DNA from: Pseudomonadota bacterium
Lineage (GTDB): Bacteria > Myxococcota_A > Polyangia > Haliangiales > Haliangiaceae
Length of the DNA: 22,614 nt
Assembly (NCBI GenBank): GCA_023386455.1
Contig: JAEWJO010000756.1
Span: 1 to 22,614 of the forward strand
Reading direction: 5' to 3'
This document shows, piece after piece, positions 7,510 to 14,512 of the stretch (positions are counted from its first letter, which is position 1; the number at the start of each line of letters is the position of its first letter). The notes below the pieces were generated by a model. The model searched no databases. It was not told the origin of the DNA and saw nothing but the letters and a program-made list of their open reading frames with translations. Made by a program: the position numbers and the translations under genes.

Positions 7510-8747
7510 GCCGCTGCCGTGGTGAGTGTGGCCTTGGGAAGGCGCAACCAGAAGATACTGCCATGCGGCGAGTTTGGCTCGACGCCCACCTGGCCGCCCA
7601 TGCTCTCGACGAGGTGCTTGACGATCGACAGGCCGAGTCCCGTACCGCCTGCCTCGCGCGTGCGACTCGAATCGACGCGATAGAACCGCTCGAACACGCG
7701 CTCGCGGTGCTTGTCCGAGATCCCCGGACCGTCGTCGCGGACCTCGATGCGGACCGCGTCTGCGAGCTCGCGAGCCTCGACCCACACGTGGCCTTCGGCG
7801 CGGGTGTACCTGACGCCGTTATCGATGAGGTTGACGAGGATCTGGTCGAGCGCCTTCGGATCGGCGCGGACCGCGAGCGCCTCGGGGACCGCGACCTCGA
7901 CGGTGACGCCGCGCACGTGTGCGTTCGTCTCGATCGCCGACAGCGACTGCTCGGTGACCGGCTTGACCGGCACCGTCGACACGTCGAGGCGGTACTGCCC
8001 GGCGTCGAGCCGCGACAGGTCGAGCAGGTCGGCGAGGATGCGTGCGAGTCGCTCGGCGTTGCGATGCAGGCCGTCGATCAGCTTCGGCGCCATCTGCGGA
8101 TCGTCCTTCGCACCGGCGATCAGCGTCTCGGCGTTCGCGCGGATGACGGCGACCGGCGTCCGGAGCTCGTGCGAGACATTCGCGACGAAGTCGCGCCGCA
8201 CCGTCTCGAGCTTGCGGACGTTCGTCACGTCCTCGAGCAGGAGGACGCGGCCGGCGCGCCCCCAGGTGCGAGCGGCGCGGACGAGCGTGCGCGGGCCATT
8301 CGGCAGCTGGACCTCGGCGCTCGCATCCTCGGGGTGCTGGACGAGCTCGTGCAGCTCGGGGACGCGGACGAACTCCAGTAGCGGCTCGCCGACGAGCGAG
8401 CTCTGCACGCCGAGCATCTTGCGCGCGGCATCGTTCAGGAGCTCGATGCGGTGCTCGCCGTCGATCGCGATCACGCCGTGGGTGAGCAGATCGGCGACGG
8501 CGCCGAGCAGCGTGCGCTCGTGGTGGAGCGCGTTGCGGCTGCGCTCGGCCTCCTCCGCGAGCGCGTTGACCCACTCCCCGAGCACGCGTAGCTCACCGGC
8601 AGCGGATGCGATCGGGACGCGGCGCGTCGGCTCGCGCGCGACGTCATGTGCGGCAGCGGCAAGCCGGTGGATCCGGTGCCGCATGATCCCGATCGTGACG
8701 AGCGCTGTCGCGAGGACAAGGCCGATCGCGATCAGGGCGAACGTCAC
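7506..8747 (-). CDS. phoR: Phosphate regulon sensor histidine kinase PhoR
   Basis: A 413-residue sensor kinase started at GTG 8747, which overlaps the phoB stop as GTGA. One N-terminal membrane helix (residues 3-22, TFALIAIGLVLATALVTIGI) is followed by a HAMP-like or linker helix and a PAS-like domain (about 75-180, LLTHGVIAIDGEHRIELLND). The dimerisation/phosphoacceptor box is FVANVSHELRTP with His193. The ATPase domain shows the N box NLIDNGVRYT, G1 VRDDGPGIS, F box FERFYRVD and G2 GGTGLGLSIVKHL. There is no large periplasmic sensor domain, as in E. coli PhoR, which reads transporter status through PhoU. It phosphorylates PhoB. Coupling with phoB and phoU makes the assignment firm. Confidence 0.95.
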   Translation of the reverse strand: MTFALIAIGLVLATALVTIGIMRHRIHRLAAAAHDVAREPTRRVPIASAAGELRVLGEWVNALAEEAERSRNALHHERTLLGAVADLLTHGVIAIDGEHRIELLNDAARKMLGVQSSLVGEPLLEFVRVPELHELVQHPEDASAEVQLPNGPRTLVRAARTWGRAGRVLLLEDVTNVRKLETVRRDFVANVSHELRTPVAVIRANAETLIAGAKDDPQMAPKLIDGLHRNAERLARILADLLDLSRLDAGQYRLDVSTVPVKPVTEQSLSAIETNAHVRGVTVEVAVPEALAVRADPKALDQILVNLIDNGVRYTRAEGHVWVEARELADAVRIEVRDDGPGISDKHRERVFERFYRVDSSRTREAGGTGLGLSIVKHLVESMGGQVGVEPNSPHGSIFWLRLPKATLTTAAA

Positions 8748-9451
8748 GCGTCGGCCTCGTCGGGGTCGCTCTTGAAGCGATAGCCGACCCCTCGCAGCGT
8801 CTCGATGTATGCGCCGGCCTCGCCGAGCTTCTCGCGCAACCGCTTCACGTGCGTGTCGACGGTGCGCGTCGTGACGTCGGCGTCGATCCCCCACACGTCG
8901 GAGAGCAACGCGTCGCGTGTCTGGACGCGGCCGCGGCGCGACATGAACGCGTGCAGCAGCCGGAACTCGAGTGCGGTCAGCGCGATCTCGCCCTTGTCGA
9001 CCCACGCGCGGTGCGCGTCGCGATCGATCTCGAGCCGGCCGAACCGGATCAGCGAGGGCTCGCCCTCGGCGCGCTGCGTACGATGACGGAGCTGCGCGCG
9101 AATGCGCAGGATCAGCTCGCGCACGCTGTACGGCTTGACGACGTAGTCATCGGCGCCGACCTCGAACCCGACCACGCGATCGATCTCCTCGCCCTTCGCC
9201 GTGCACATGATCACCGGGACATCGCGCGTGCGGTCTTGCTCGCGCAGCCGCCGGCAGATCTCGGTGCCCGCGAGATCGGGGAGCATGAGGTCGAGGACGA
9301 TCACGTCCGGAACCGGATCGGTCGTCGCCGACGTCAGCCCCTGACGGCCGCTGTGCGCGACGCGCACCTCGAAGCCCTCGGACCGCAGGTTGTATTCGAG
9401 CGTGGTCGCGAGATCGACCTCGTCTTCGATCACCAGGACCAGACCGCTCAT
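8744..9451 (-). CDS. phoB: Phosphate regulon response regulator PhoB
   Basis: An OmpR/PhoB-type regulator of 235 residues. The receiver has the acidic pair D10-E11, phosphoacceptor D54 in IVLDLMLPD, T84 and K106; CTAKGEEIDRVVGFEVGADDY closely follows the PhoB pattern. The C-terminal winged helix (about 135-230) includes TALEFRLLHAFM, VDTHVKRLREKLG and ETLRGVGYRF. ATG 9451 is preferred over the in-frame ATG 9469, because the latter falls where a -10 element would lie downstream of the Pho box (9477-9494) and adds six residues not expected before the first beta strand. It is the first gene of the phoB-phoR-phoU unit and probably autoregulated. Confidence 0.95.
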   Translation of the reverse strand: MSGLVLVIEDEVDLATTLEYNLRSEGFEVRVAHSGRQGLTSATTDPVPDVIVLDLMLPDLAGTEICRRLREQDRTRDVPVIMCTAKGEEIDRVVGFEVGADDYVVKPYSVRELILRIRAQLRHRTQRAEGEPSLIRFGRLEIDRDAHRAWVDKGEIALTALEFRLLHAFMSRRGRVQTRDALLSDVWGIDADVTTRTVDTHVKRLREKLGEAGAYIETLRGVGYRFKSDPDEADA

Positions 9452-9476
9452 ATGCCCGAGCCTTAGCATGGCATCC

Positions 9477-9494
9477 GTGACAGTTGTGTGACGG
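9477..9494 (-). promoter_or_regulatory. Pho box in the phoB/mscS divergent region
   Basis: On the minus strand CCGTCAC (9494-9488), four bases ACAA, then CTGTCAC (9483-9477) reproduce the two 7-bp halves and 11-bp period of the PhoB-binding site. It lies 25 bases upstream of the phoB ATG and 39 bases upstream of the divergent MscS-family gene. A weak -10-like CATGCT follows at 9470-9465, compatible with a very short leader before phoB. The orientation fits autoregulation of phoB; an effect on the channel gene is inference. Confidence 0.78.
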
Positions 9495-9533
9495 CCTCGT
9501 GGCCCTCGGGAAACGTTGGGTTATGGTCGTCCG

Positions 9534-10631
9534 ATGAACCTCGTCGATTTGATCCCGGAACCGCTCCGGGCGGTGGGCCCAGGGGGACTGGAGGTCTGGC
9601 AATGGCTCGGAATCGTCGCGATCGTCGTCATCGCGATCGGCCTCGGGCGGATGGCCGCGTGGATCGTCGCATACGTAGGTAGCAAGGTCGCCGGGCGCAC
9701 GAGCACCACACTGGATGATGACCTGCTGCGGCGACTCCGCTCGCCGCTCCGCGCGCTGGGGTCGATCGGCTTTCTGCGGATCGGCATCCTCGCGCTCGAG
9801 CTGCCGCCGCGCGCGAACGAGATCGGGATCGAGATCCTGCTCGCGTGCTTCGCGTTCGCACTCGTGTGGGGCGCGCTACGCGCGATCGACGTGATGGCGT
9901 CGCACCTCTCGGGCGCGGTGTGGGTGACGTCGCGGCCGAGCTCGCGATCGCTGCTGTCGTTGATCTCGCGCGTCGCGAAGGTGCTCGTCATCGTCATCGC
10001 GGGCATCGGCTTCATGAGCGGGCTCGGCTTGCCGGTCGCGAGCCTCCTCGCGGGCCTCGGTATCGGCGGTATCGCGCTCGCGTTCGGCGCGCAGAAGACC
10101 GTCGAGAACCTGTTCGGCGCGGTCTCGATCGGCGTCGATCAGCCGTTTCGCGAGGGCGACTTCGTCCGCGTCGAGGCCGACGTGATGGGCACGATCGAGA
10201 CGGTCGGCCTGCGCTCGACGCGGATCCGCACGCTCGACCGGACGGTCGTCTCGCTCCCGAACGGTCGGCTCGCGGACATGCGGATCGAGACATTCGCGCC
10301 GCGCGACCGGATCCGCTACACGACCGTGCTGAGCATCGCCTACGGCACGACCGGCGCGCAGATGCGCGAGGTGCTCGCGGGAGTCGACACGCTGCTTCGC
10401 CAGCACACCGGGGTCTGGAAGGACGACATCGTCGTCCGCTTGATGGGGTTTGGCGCGTCCTCGCTCGATATCGAGATCATCTGCTACTTCTCGACGACCG
10501 AGATGGGGACGTTCCGGACGTGGAAGCAGGAGATCCTGCTGGGAATCATGGACCTCGTCGAGCGTGCCGGAACCGCGCTCGCGGTCCCGAAGCGGTCGGT
10601 GCAGGTCCTCGACGACCGCAAGGCCGGTTAG
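9534..10631 (+). CDS. MscS-family mechanosensitive ion channel
   Basis: A 365-residue inner-membrane channel. Hydrophobic segments are at about 23-48, 77-90, 98-120 and 145-162. They are followed by the Gly/Ala-patterned pore helix of the family: GLPVASLLAGLGIGGIALAF (residues 165-184), then AQKTVENLFGAVSIGVDQPF. The cytoplasmic beta domain has REGDFVRVEADVMGTIETVG and VVSLPNGRL, both characteristic of MscS. The family releases solutes on osmotic downshock. ATG 9534 was chosen; an in-frame GTG at 9516 would add six residues. Upstream GTTGGG is only a weak ribosome site. It is divergent from phoB with an 82-bp shared region that contains a Pho box. The protein has more N-terminal helices than the three of E. 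coli MscS. Confidence 0.93.
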   Translation: MNLVDLIPEPLRAVGPGGLEVWQWLGIVAIVVIAIGLGRMAAWIVAYVGSKVAGRTSTTLDDDLLRRLRSPLRALGSIGFLRIGILALELPPRANEIGIEILLACFAFALVWGALRAIDVMASHLSGAVWVTSRPSSRSLLSLISRVAKVLVIVIAGIGFMSGLGLPVASLLAGLGIGGIALAFGAQKTVENLFGAVSIGVDQPFREGDFVRVEADVMGTIETVGLRSTRIRTLDRTVVSLPNGRLADMRIETFAPRDRIRYTTVLSIAYGTTGAQMREVLAGVDTLLRQHTGVWKDDIVVRLMGFGASSLDIEIICYFSTTEMGTFRTWKQEILLGIMDLVERAGTALAVPKRSVQVLDDRKAG

Positions 10632-10650
10632 TGCTACAAACCCGCCCTCG

Positions 10651-10995
10651 ATGTTGACCGGCAAGCAGCGACGACACCTCCGCGCCCTCGCGCACGACAT
10701 GAAGCCGATCGTCCAGGTCGGCAAGGGCGGCATCGACGAGGGCCTCATCAAGGCCATCGATCAGGCGCTGGCCGATCACGAGCTCATCAAGGTGAAGGTC
10801 GGCGAGAGCGCCGATCTCGACCGCCACGAGGCCGCCGAGAAGCTCGCGGCGGAGACCCACGCGGAGGTCGCGCAGGTGCTCGGCTTTACGCTGCTGCTGT
10901 ATCGCCCGGATCCCGAGGATCCGAAGATCGTCCTGCCGAAGGCCCGCAAGGGCGAGCCGGCCGAGGACGACGACGACGAGGACGACGAGGACTAG
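10651..10995 (+). CDS. yhbY: YhbY-type CRM-domain RNA-binding protein
   Basis: A 114-residue protein starting MLTGKQRRHLRALAHDMKPI. The CRM (YhbY/CRS1) fold is recognisable from LTGKQRRHLRALAH, the VQVGKGGIDEGLIKAIDQAL segment with its GKGG RNA-contact loop, and ELIKVKV; length and order match the family. YhbY associates with pre-50S ribosomal particles and is thought to help ribosome assembly. This copy has an acidic C-terminal tail (EDDDDEDDED) beyond the usual domain. It begins 19 bp after the channel gene on the same strand and may be co-transcribed. Its TAG stop shares the CTAG at 10992-10995 with the stop of the convergent metzincin-like gene. Confidence 0.93.
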   Translation: MLTGKQRRHLRALAHDMKPIVQVGKGGIDEGLIKAIDQALADHELIKVKVGESADLDRHEAAEKLAAETHAEVAQVLGFTLLLYRPDPEDPKIVLPKARKGEPAEDDDDEDDED

Positions 10996-12230
10996 CGACG
11001 GCGGCGGCGGCTCAGGCCGACGAGGCCGACGAGCAGTGCCAGGAGGCCGCCCGCGTGACCGCCGCCTGCAGCGCAGCCACCGACGAGGTCACCGTTGTTG
11101 AGCGCATCCTCGTCGCTGTCTCCGGTCGACGAGCCGGAGCCGGTGTCGGGCGCAGCGCCCTTCTTGACCGTGACCGAGCGCGTCTCGCTCTTGAAGTTCT
11201 TGCCGTCGCTGAGCTCGACGACGACCGTGTGCGCGCCCTCGCCGAGCGTCGCGCTCGTCGTGAACGTGAACGGGCCGGCGCCGGTCTGCGAGTCGACCTG
11301 CGTGCCGTCGATCTTCAGCGTCGCGCCGGTGACCGCGAGGTTGTCGGTGCCGCTCGCGCGGACCTCGAAGCCCGGCGGGACCGTCGCGTTGTTCGACGGG
11401 GTGCTCCACTGCATGTCGGGCGCGACCGCGTCGGCGACGCCGAGGCGCTCCTTGAGCAGCGCGACCGAGTTCTGATTCGCGCGGCACACCGAGCCGTTGA
11501 TGCCGCACTGGCGGGTCGTGCTCTCGCCGCACGACGCGGCCTGGTCCTGGAACGCGCGGTTGCCGTTGTACTGGAGGTACGTCATCGGGTCCGACGCGAG
11601 GAGCTCGTGATCGAGCCCGTAGCTGTGCGCGACCTCCTGCGCCATGATCTCGCACGCCTCGCGCGGCGTCATCTGGAACGCGCCGGTGAACGTGAACACG
11701 ACCGAGTTCTCGATGATCGAGCAGTCGAGCGTGAACGGCGAGACGCCGGCGACGTTCTGATCCATGCCGACCTGCGTCGGCGAGCCGCCGAACACGGCCT
11801 CCATGTGCGGGACGTTGCCCGGATCGGTGTCGACGACCTGGACGTCGAAGCGCGCGAACAGATCGCGCATGCACGTCACCGTCGTCTGCCAGTTCGCGGC
11901 GCTGACGTTCCACGGCGCGATCGTCGTCGCCTGGGTGACGATCGTCGACTTGTTCGTGCGCGCGTCGTTGTTGCCCGGCGCCAGCGTGACGCCGTTCTTG
12001 TTGAGGTAGACGATCTTGCTCTGCGCGAGCGCGGCGACCGCGGTCGAGCCGCCCTCGGTCGATGCCGGCAGCACCTGGCGCGCGAGCACGCGGCCGTCCG
12101 TGCGCAGCTCGCCGACGAAGCCGTACTCCGGGGCGCTCCCCGCGGGCTCGATCTGCCGCCGCACGATGTCTGCGGACGCGAGCGAGGGACCCAGGAGCAG
12201 GGCGCCAACCACGAATGCGCGAAGCTTCAT
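10992..12230 (-). CDS. Secreted metzincin-like protein with Ig-like domain and MYXO-CTERM-type tail
   Basis: A 412-residue exported protein. The start at ATG 12230 gives a signal peptide, MKLRAFVVGALLLGPSLASA, cleaved near residue 20. Residues 198-208 read QEVAHSYGLDH and residues 214-218 DPMTY, matching the metzincin zinc motif HExxHxxGxxH and a Met-turn, except that the first His ligand is Gln198. Glu199, His202 and His208 are kept. Cys residues around 234-249 may form disulfides. Residues about 270-357 resemble a bacterial Ig-like repeat (PPGFEVRASGTDNLAVTG to SETRSVTVKK). A Gly/Ser/Asp linker then leads to GGCAAGGG, a hydrophobic stretch and a five-Arg end, a MYXO-CTERM-like sorting signal. 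It may be a surface protease or a non-catalytic relative; the substrate is unknown. Confidence 0.8.
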   Translation of the reverse strand: MKLRAFVVGALLLGPSLASADIVRRQIEPAGSAPEYGFVGELRTDGRVLARQVLPASTEGGSTAVAALAQSKIVYLNKNGVTLAPGNNDARTNKSTIVTQATTIAPWNVSAANWQTTVTCMRDLFARFDVQVVDTDPGNVPHMEAVFGGSPTQVGMDQNVAGVSPFTLDCSIIENSVVFTFTGAFQMTPREACEIMAQEVAHSYGLDHELLASDPMTYLQYNGNRAFQDQAASCGESTTRQCGINGSVCRANQNSVALLKERLGVADAVAPDMQWSTPSNNATVPPGFEVRASGTDNLAVTGATLKIDGTQVDSQTGAGPFTFTTSATLGEGAHTVVVELSDGKNFKSETRSVTVKKGAAPDTGSGSSTGDSDEDALNNGDLVGGCAAGGGHAGGLLALLVGLVGLSRRRRR

Positions 12231-12428
12231 GGGGACCACAAAGATCACGGACCGTGCCAGGTGGGGACGGTTGACCCTAGTGCGCTAAGTCTCTGCAACC
12301 ACAGGCGGCGTGCTTCGTGTTCGCGGCCGCCCTACGCGCCCACCCGGGGGTCGCACTCCTTGGGTCGGCGACCGGACACCCAGCCTCCGGCCGCGCTGCT
12401 GTCACAGCGCTCCGGACAGCGCACGGTA
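12231..12428. other. Intergenic region between pepP and the metzincin-like gene
   Basis: This 198-bp gap holds no supportable gene. Just downstream of the pepP stop an inverted repeat GCTGTC/GACAGC (12398-12403 and 12415-12420, 11-base loop) could help end the pepP transcript, but no T-tract follows. The promoter of the metzincin-like gene should lie here; I could not find a convincing -35/-10 pair. Confidence 0.4.
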
Positions 12429-13739
12429 TCAGCCGCGGCAGGCGGCCTCGACGTCCTCGACGCGCTTGGGGCACGCGGCCGTGAGGACCTCGTGACCGGT
12501 CGGCGTCACCAGGACGTCATCCTCGATGCGCACACCGATCCCGCGCAGGTTGTCGGGCACGTCGGCCGCATCGCTCGCGATGTAGAGGCCGGGCTCGACC
12601 GTGATCACCATCCCCGGCTCGAGCGGGCGGGCCTTGCCGCCCTGCGTGTACGCGCCGACGTCGTGAACGTCGAGGCCGAGCCAGTGCGACGTGCCGTGCA
12701 TGTAGAACTTGCGATAGCCCTGATCGGCGATGCGCTCGTCGGCGGTGCCGGTGAGCAGGCCCAGTGCGATCATGCCCTCGGTCAACCGGCGCACGCAGTG
12801 GTCGTGGATGTCGTCGAGCGTGACGCCGGGCTTCACCATCGCGACCGCCTCGACCTGGCAGTCGAGCACGATCTGATAGACGCGCCGCTGGATGTCGGTG
12901 AAGCGGCCGTTCGCCGGGAACGTGCGCGTGATGTCGGCGGTGTAATGCTCGTACTCGCAGCCCGCGTCGACGAGGACGAGGTCACCGTCGGCGATCGCGC
13001 AGCGGTTCTCGATGTAGTGGAGGATCGTCGCGTTCTCGCCGGCGCCGACGATCGTCGCGTAGCCCGGGCCTTCGCTGCCGGCCTTGCGGAACGTGTAGTT
13101 GATGAGCGCCTCGAGCTCGTGCTCGAACGTGCCCGGCTTGCCCGCGCGCATCGCCGCGACGTGGGCGTCGCTCGAGATCGTCGCGGCCTTGCGCATCGCC
13201 GTCAGCTCCTCGGGCCGCTTGTGGAGCCGGAGCTCGTGCAGGGCCAGACGCGGATCGACGACGGCGCGCGGCGGACGCTTGCCGCGCTTCTCGGTCTTGC
13301 GGAGGCGAGCGATCGCGTGCATCACCATCAGGTCCATCTCGTCGTCGAGGCCGACGCTGTAGTGGAGCTCGTCGCAGTTCGCGATCAGCTCGCCGAGCCG
13401 GTTCGCGAGCTCCACCGCGGGATACGCGACGTCGGCGCCGTACTGGCTCTTCGCGCCCTCGATGCCGGCGCGCCGGCCGTCCCACGTCTCCATCTCCGGA
13501 TCGCGCGGGCGCACGAACATGACGACGCGCTCGGTCTCGTGACCGGGACGGAGCACGAGCGTCGTGTCGGGCTCGACGAAGCCGGTCAGGTAGACGAGGT
13601 CCGAGATCTGGCGAAACGGGTGATACGAGTCGCCGTTGCGCAGCCGCTCGGGCAGCGAGCGCACGATCGCGACACCATTCGTGCCGATCGCCTGCATGTA
13701 CGCGTCGCGCCTCGCTGCGAAGACTGCCGGATCGAACAT
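12429..13739 (-). CDS. pepP: Xaa-Pro aminopeptidase (M24B, PepP-like)
   Basis: A 436-residue cytoplasmic metallopeptidase that removes N-terminal residues preceding proline. The N-terminal aminopeptidase-P domain includes SDLVYLTGFVEPDTTLVLRP and FVRPRDPEMETWDGRR. The catalytic pita-bread domain has the five expected metal ligands: Asp258 (LVDAGCEY), Asp269 (ADITRTFP), His352 (HGTSHWLGLDVHD), Glu382 (TVEPGLY) and Glu406 (GVRIEDDVLV). Their spacing is nearly identical to that of E. coli PepP. Start ATG 13739 gives MFDPAVFAARRDAY; the frame is open further upstream but overlaps the preceding gene there with no recognisable domain. It begins 28 bp after the stop of the unrecognised 225-residue gene, so the two are probably co-transcribed. 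Confidence 0.95.
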   Translation of the reverse strand: MFDPAVFAARRDAYMQAIGTNGVAIVRSLPERLRNGDSYHPFRQISDLVYLTGFVEPDTTLVLRPGHETERVVMFVRPRDPEMETWDGRRAGIEGAKSQYGADVAYPAVELANRLGELIANCDELHYSVGLDDEMDLMVMHAIARLRKTEKRGKRPPRAVVDPRLALHELRLHKRPEELTAMRKAATISSDAHVAAMRAGKPGTFEHELEALINYTFRKAGSEGPGYATIVGAGENATILHYIENRCAIADGDLVLVDAGCEYEHYTADITRTFPANGRFTDIQRRVYQIVLDCQVEAVAMVKPGVTLDDIHDHCVRRLTEGMIALGLLTGTADERIADQGYRKFYMHGTSHWLGLDVHDVGAYTQGGKARPLEPGMVITVEPGLYIASDAADVPDNLRGIGVRIEDDVLVTPTGHEVLTAACPKRVEDVEAACRG

Positions 13740-13767
13740 CCGGCAGGTATACCGCGGCCGACGACGA

Positions 13768-14445
13768 TCAGCGAAGCGGAACGAGCGACGTGGCCGCGAC
13801 CGCGGCGGCCTGGAACAGCACCTCGACGCGCGGCTCGCTCGCCTGCGCGCGCACGACGACGGTCTCGTCATCGCGCAGCGGCACCGCGTAGAAGATCTGA
13901 CGCCAGCGCTTGCCGTCGAGCTCGTACGCGCACTCGGTGTACTTGATGAGGTCGTCCGTCGTTCCCTGATCGACCACGCGCTGGTACGGCGCCGGGTTGA
14001 TCACGACGTCGTCCGCCGGCACCGGGCGCGGCAGGAACGAGATGAACTCGTCGCGGCCACCGGGCGCGTGCAGCTCGAAGAACGGCTGCTTGTCATCGGG
14101 CGACGCGGGGACCAGCACGACCTTGCGCGGCAGCTCCATCATCATGCCGCCGGCGAGCGCCGACCACTCGATGTGCGGCAGCGACGCTTCGATCGTCGTG
14201 AAGATCGCCTCGACCTCGACACCATCGGCGAGCTCGATCATCGGGCCGCCATCACCGAAGCGCGCGATGCCCGCTGCGAACCACGTCGCGTCTGCCGATG
14301 CCGGCACGTCGCCCGGCGTGATGCGCGCGACCTCGCGATCGCCGCGCAGCACGAGCAGCTCACCGTCCTCCGTCACCATCACGCGAATGCCCACCGCCGG
14401 GGCGAGAAGCAAACCGTACCCGCCGATCCCATACCTTGCCTGCAT
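13768..14445 (-). CDS. Unrecognised 225-residue protein
   Basis: I do not recognise this protein. It starts MQARYGIGGYGLLLAPAVGI and has no signal peptide; the hydrophobic N-terminal stretch is short and Gly-rich. The chain looks alpha/beta. It contains EDGELLVLRGDREVARI, an acidic middle (IELADGVEVEAIFTTIEAS), AGGMMMELPRKVVLVPA and a C-terminal half with KRWRQIFYAVPL, ETVVVRAQA and EVLFQAAAVAATSLVPLR. The last part loosely recalls DUF1795/PsbP-like proteins, an impression only. Codon use resembles neighbouring genes and the frame is intact, so it is likely real. It lies between the VWA lipoprotein gene (67 bp upstream) and pepP (28 bp downstream), all on the minus strand. Confidence 0.72.
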   Translation of the reverse strand: MQARYGIGGYGLLLAPAVGIRVMVTEDGELLVLRGDREVARITPGDVPASADATWFAAGIARFGDGGPMIELADGVEVEAIFTTIEASLPHIEWSALAGGMMMELPRKVVLVPASPDDKQPFFELHAPGGRDEFISFLPRPVPADDVVINPAPYQRVVDQGTTDDLIKYTECAYELDGKRWRQIFYAVPLRDDETVVVRAQASEPRVEVLFQAAAVAATSLVPLR

Positions 14446-14512
14446 GGCGGCGGAACTTAGTGATGGGTCCTCGCGAGCGCAACGAAAATTTTGCAGCTCA
14501 AACTACGTAGGA
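14446..14512 (-). promoter_or_regulatory. AT-rich leader before the 225-residue gene
   Basis: This short gap contains AAAATTTT (14485-14492), conspicuous in such GC-rich DNA. It also holds most of a direct repeat ACTACGTA (14502-14509 and 14512-14519, 10-bp period), whose second copy covers the VWA stop codon. It may hold a promoter or operator for the genes that follow on the minus strand. No clear sigma-70 pair was found. Confidence 0.25.

Noticed and set aside
12243..12259. Sigma-54-like promoter (TGGCACG on the minus strand) before the metzincin-like gene
   Set aside because: The -24 half looks good, but the -12 GC/TTGC element is absent at the required spacing (GTGATC instead).
12398..12420. 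Intrinsic terminator after pepP
   Set aside because: A 6-bp stem exists but no T-tract follows, so it is only mentioned within the intergenic region and not called as a terminator.
11055..13946. 963-codon open frame on the plus strand
   Set aside because: It is antisense to the metzincin-like gene and pepP, is Arg/Asp/Val-repetitive and shows no domain. It is a shadow caused by GC-rich third positions.
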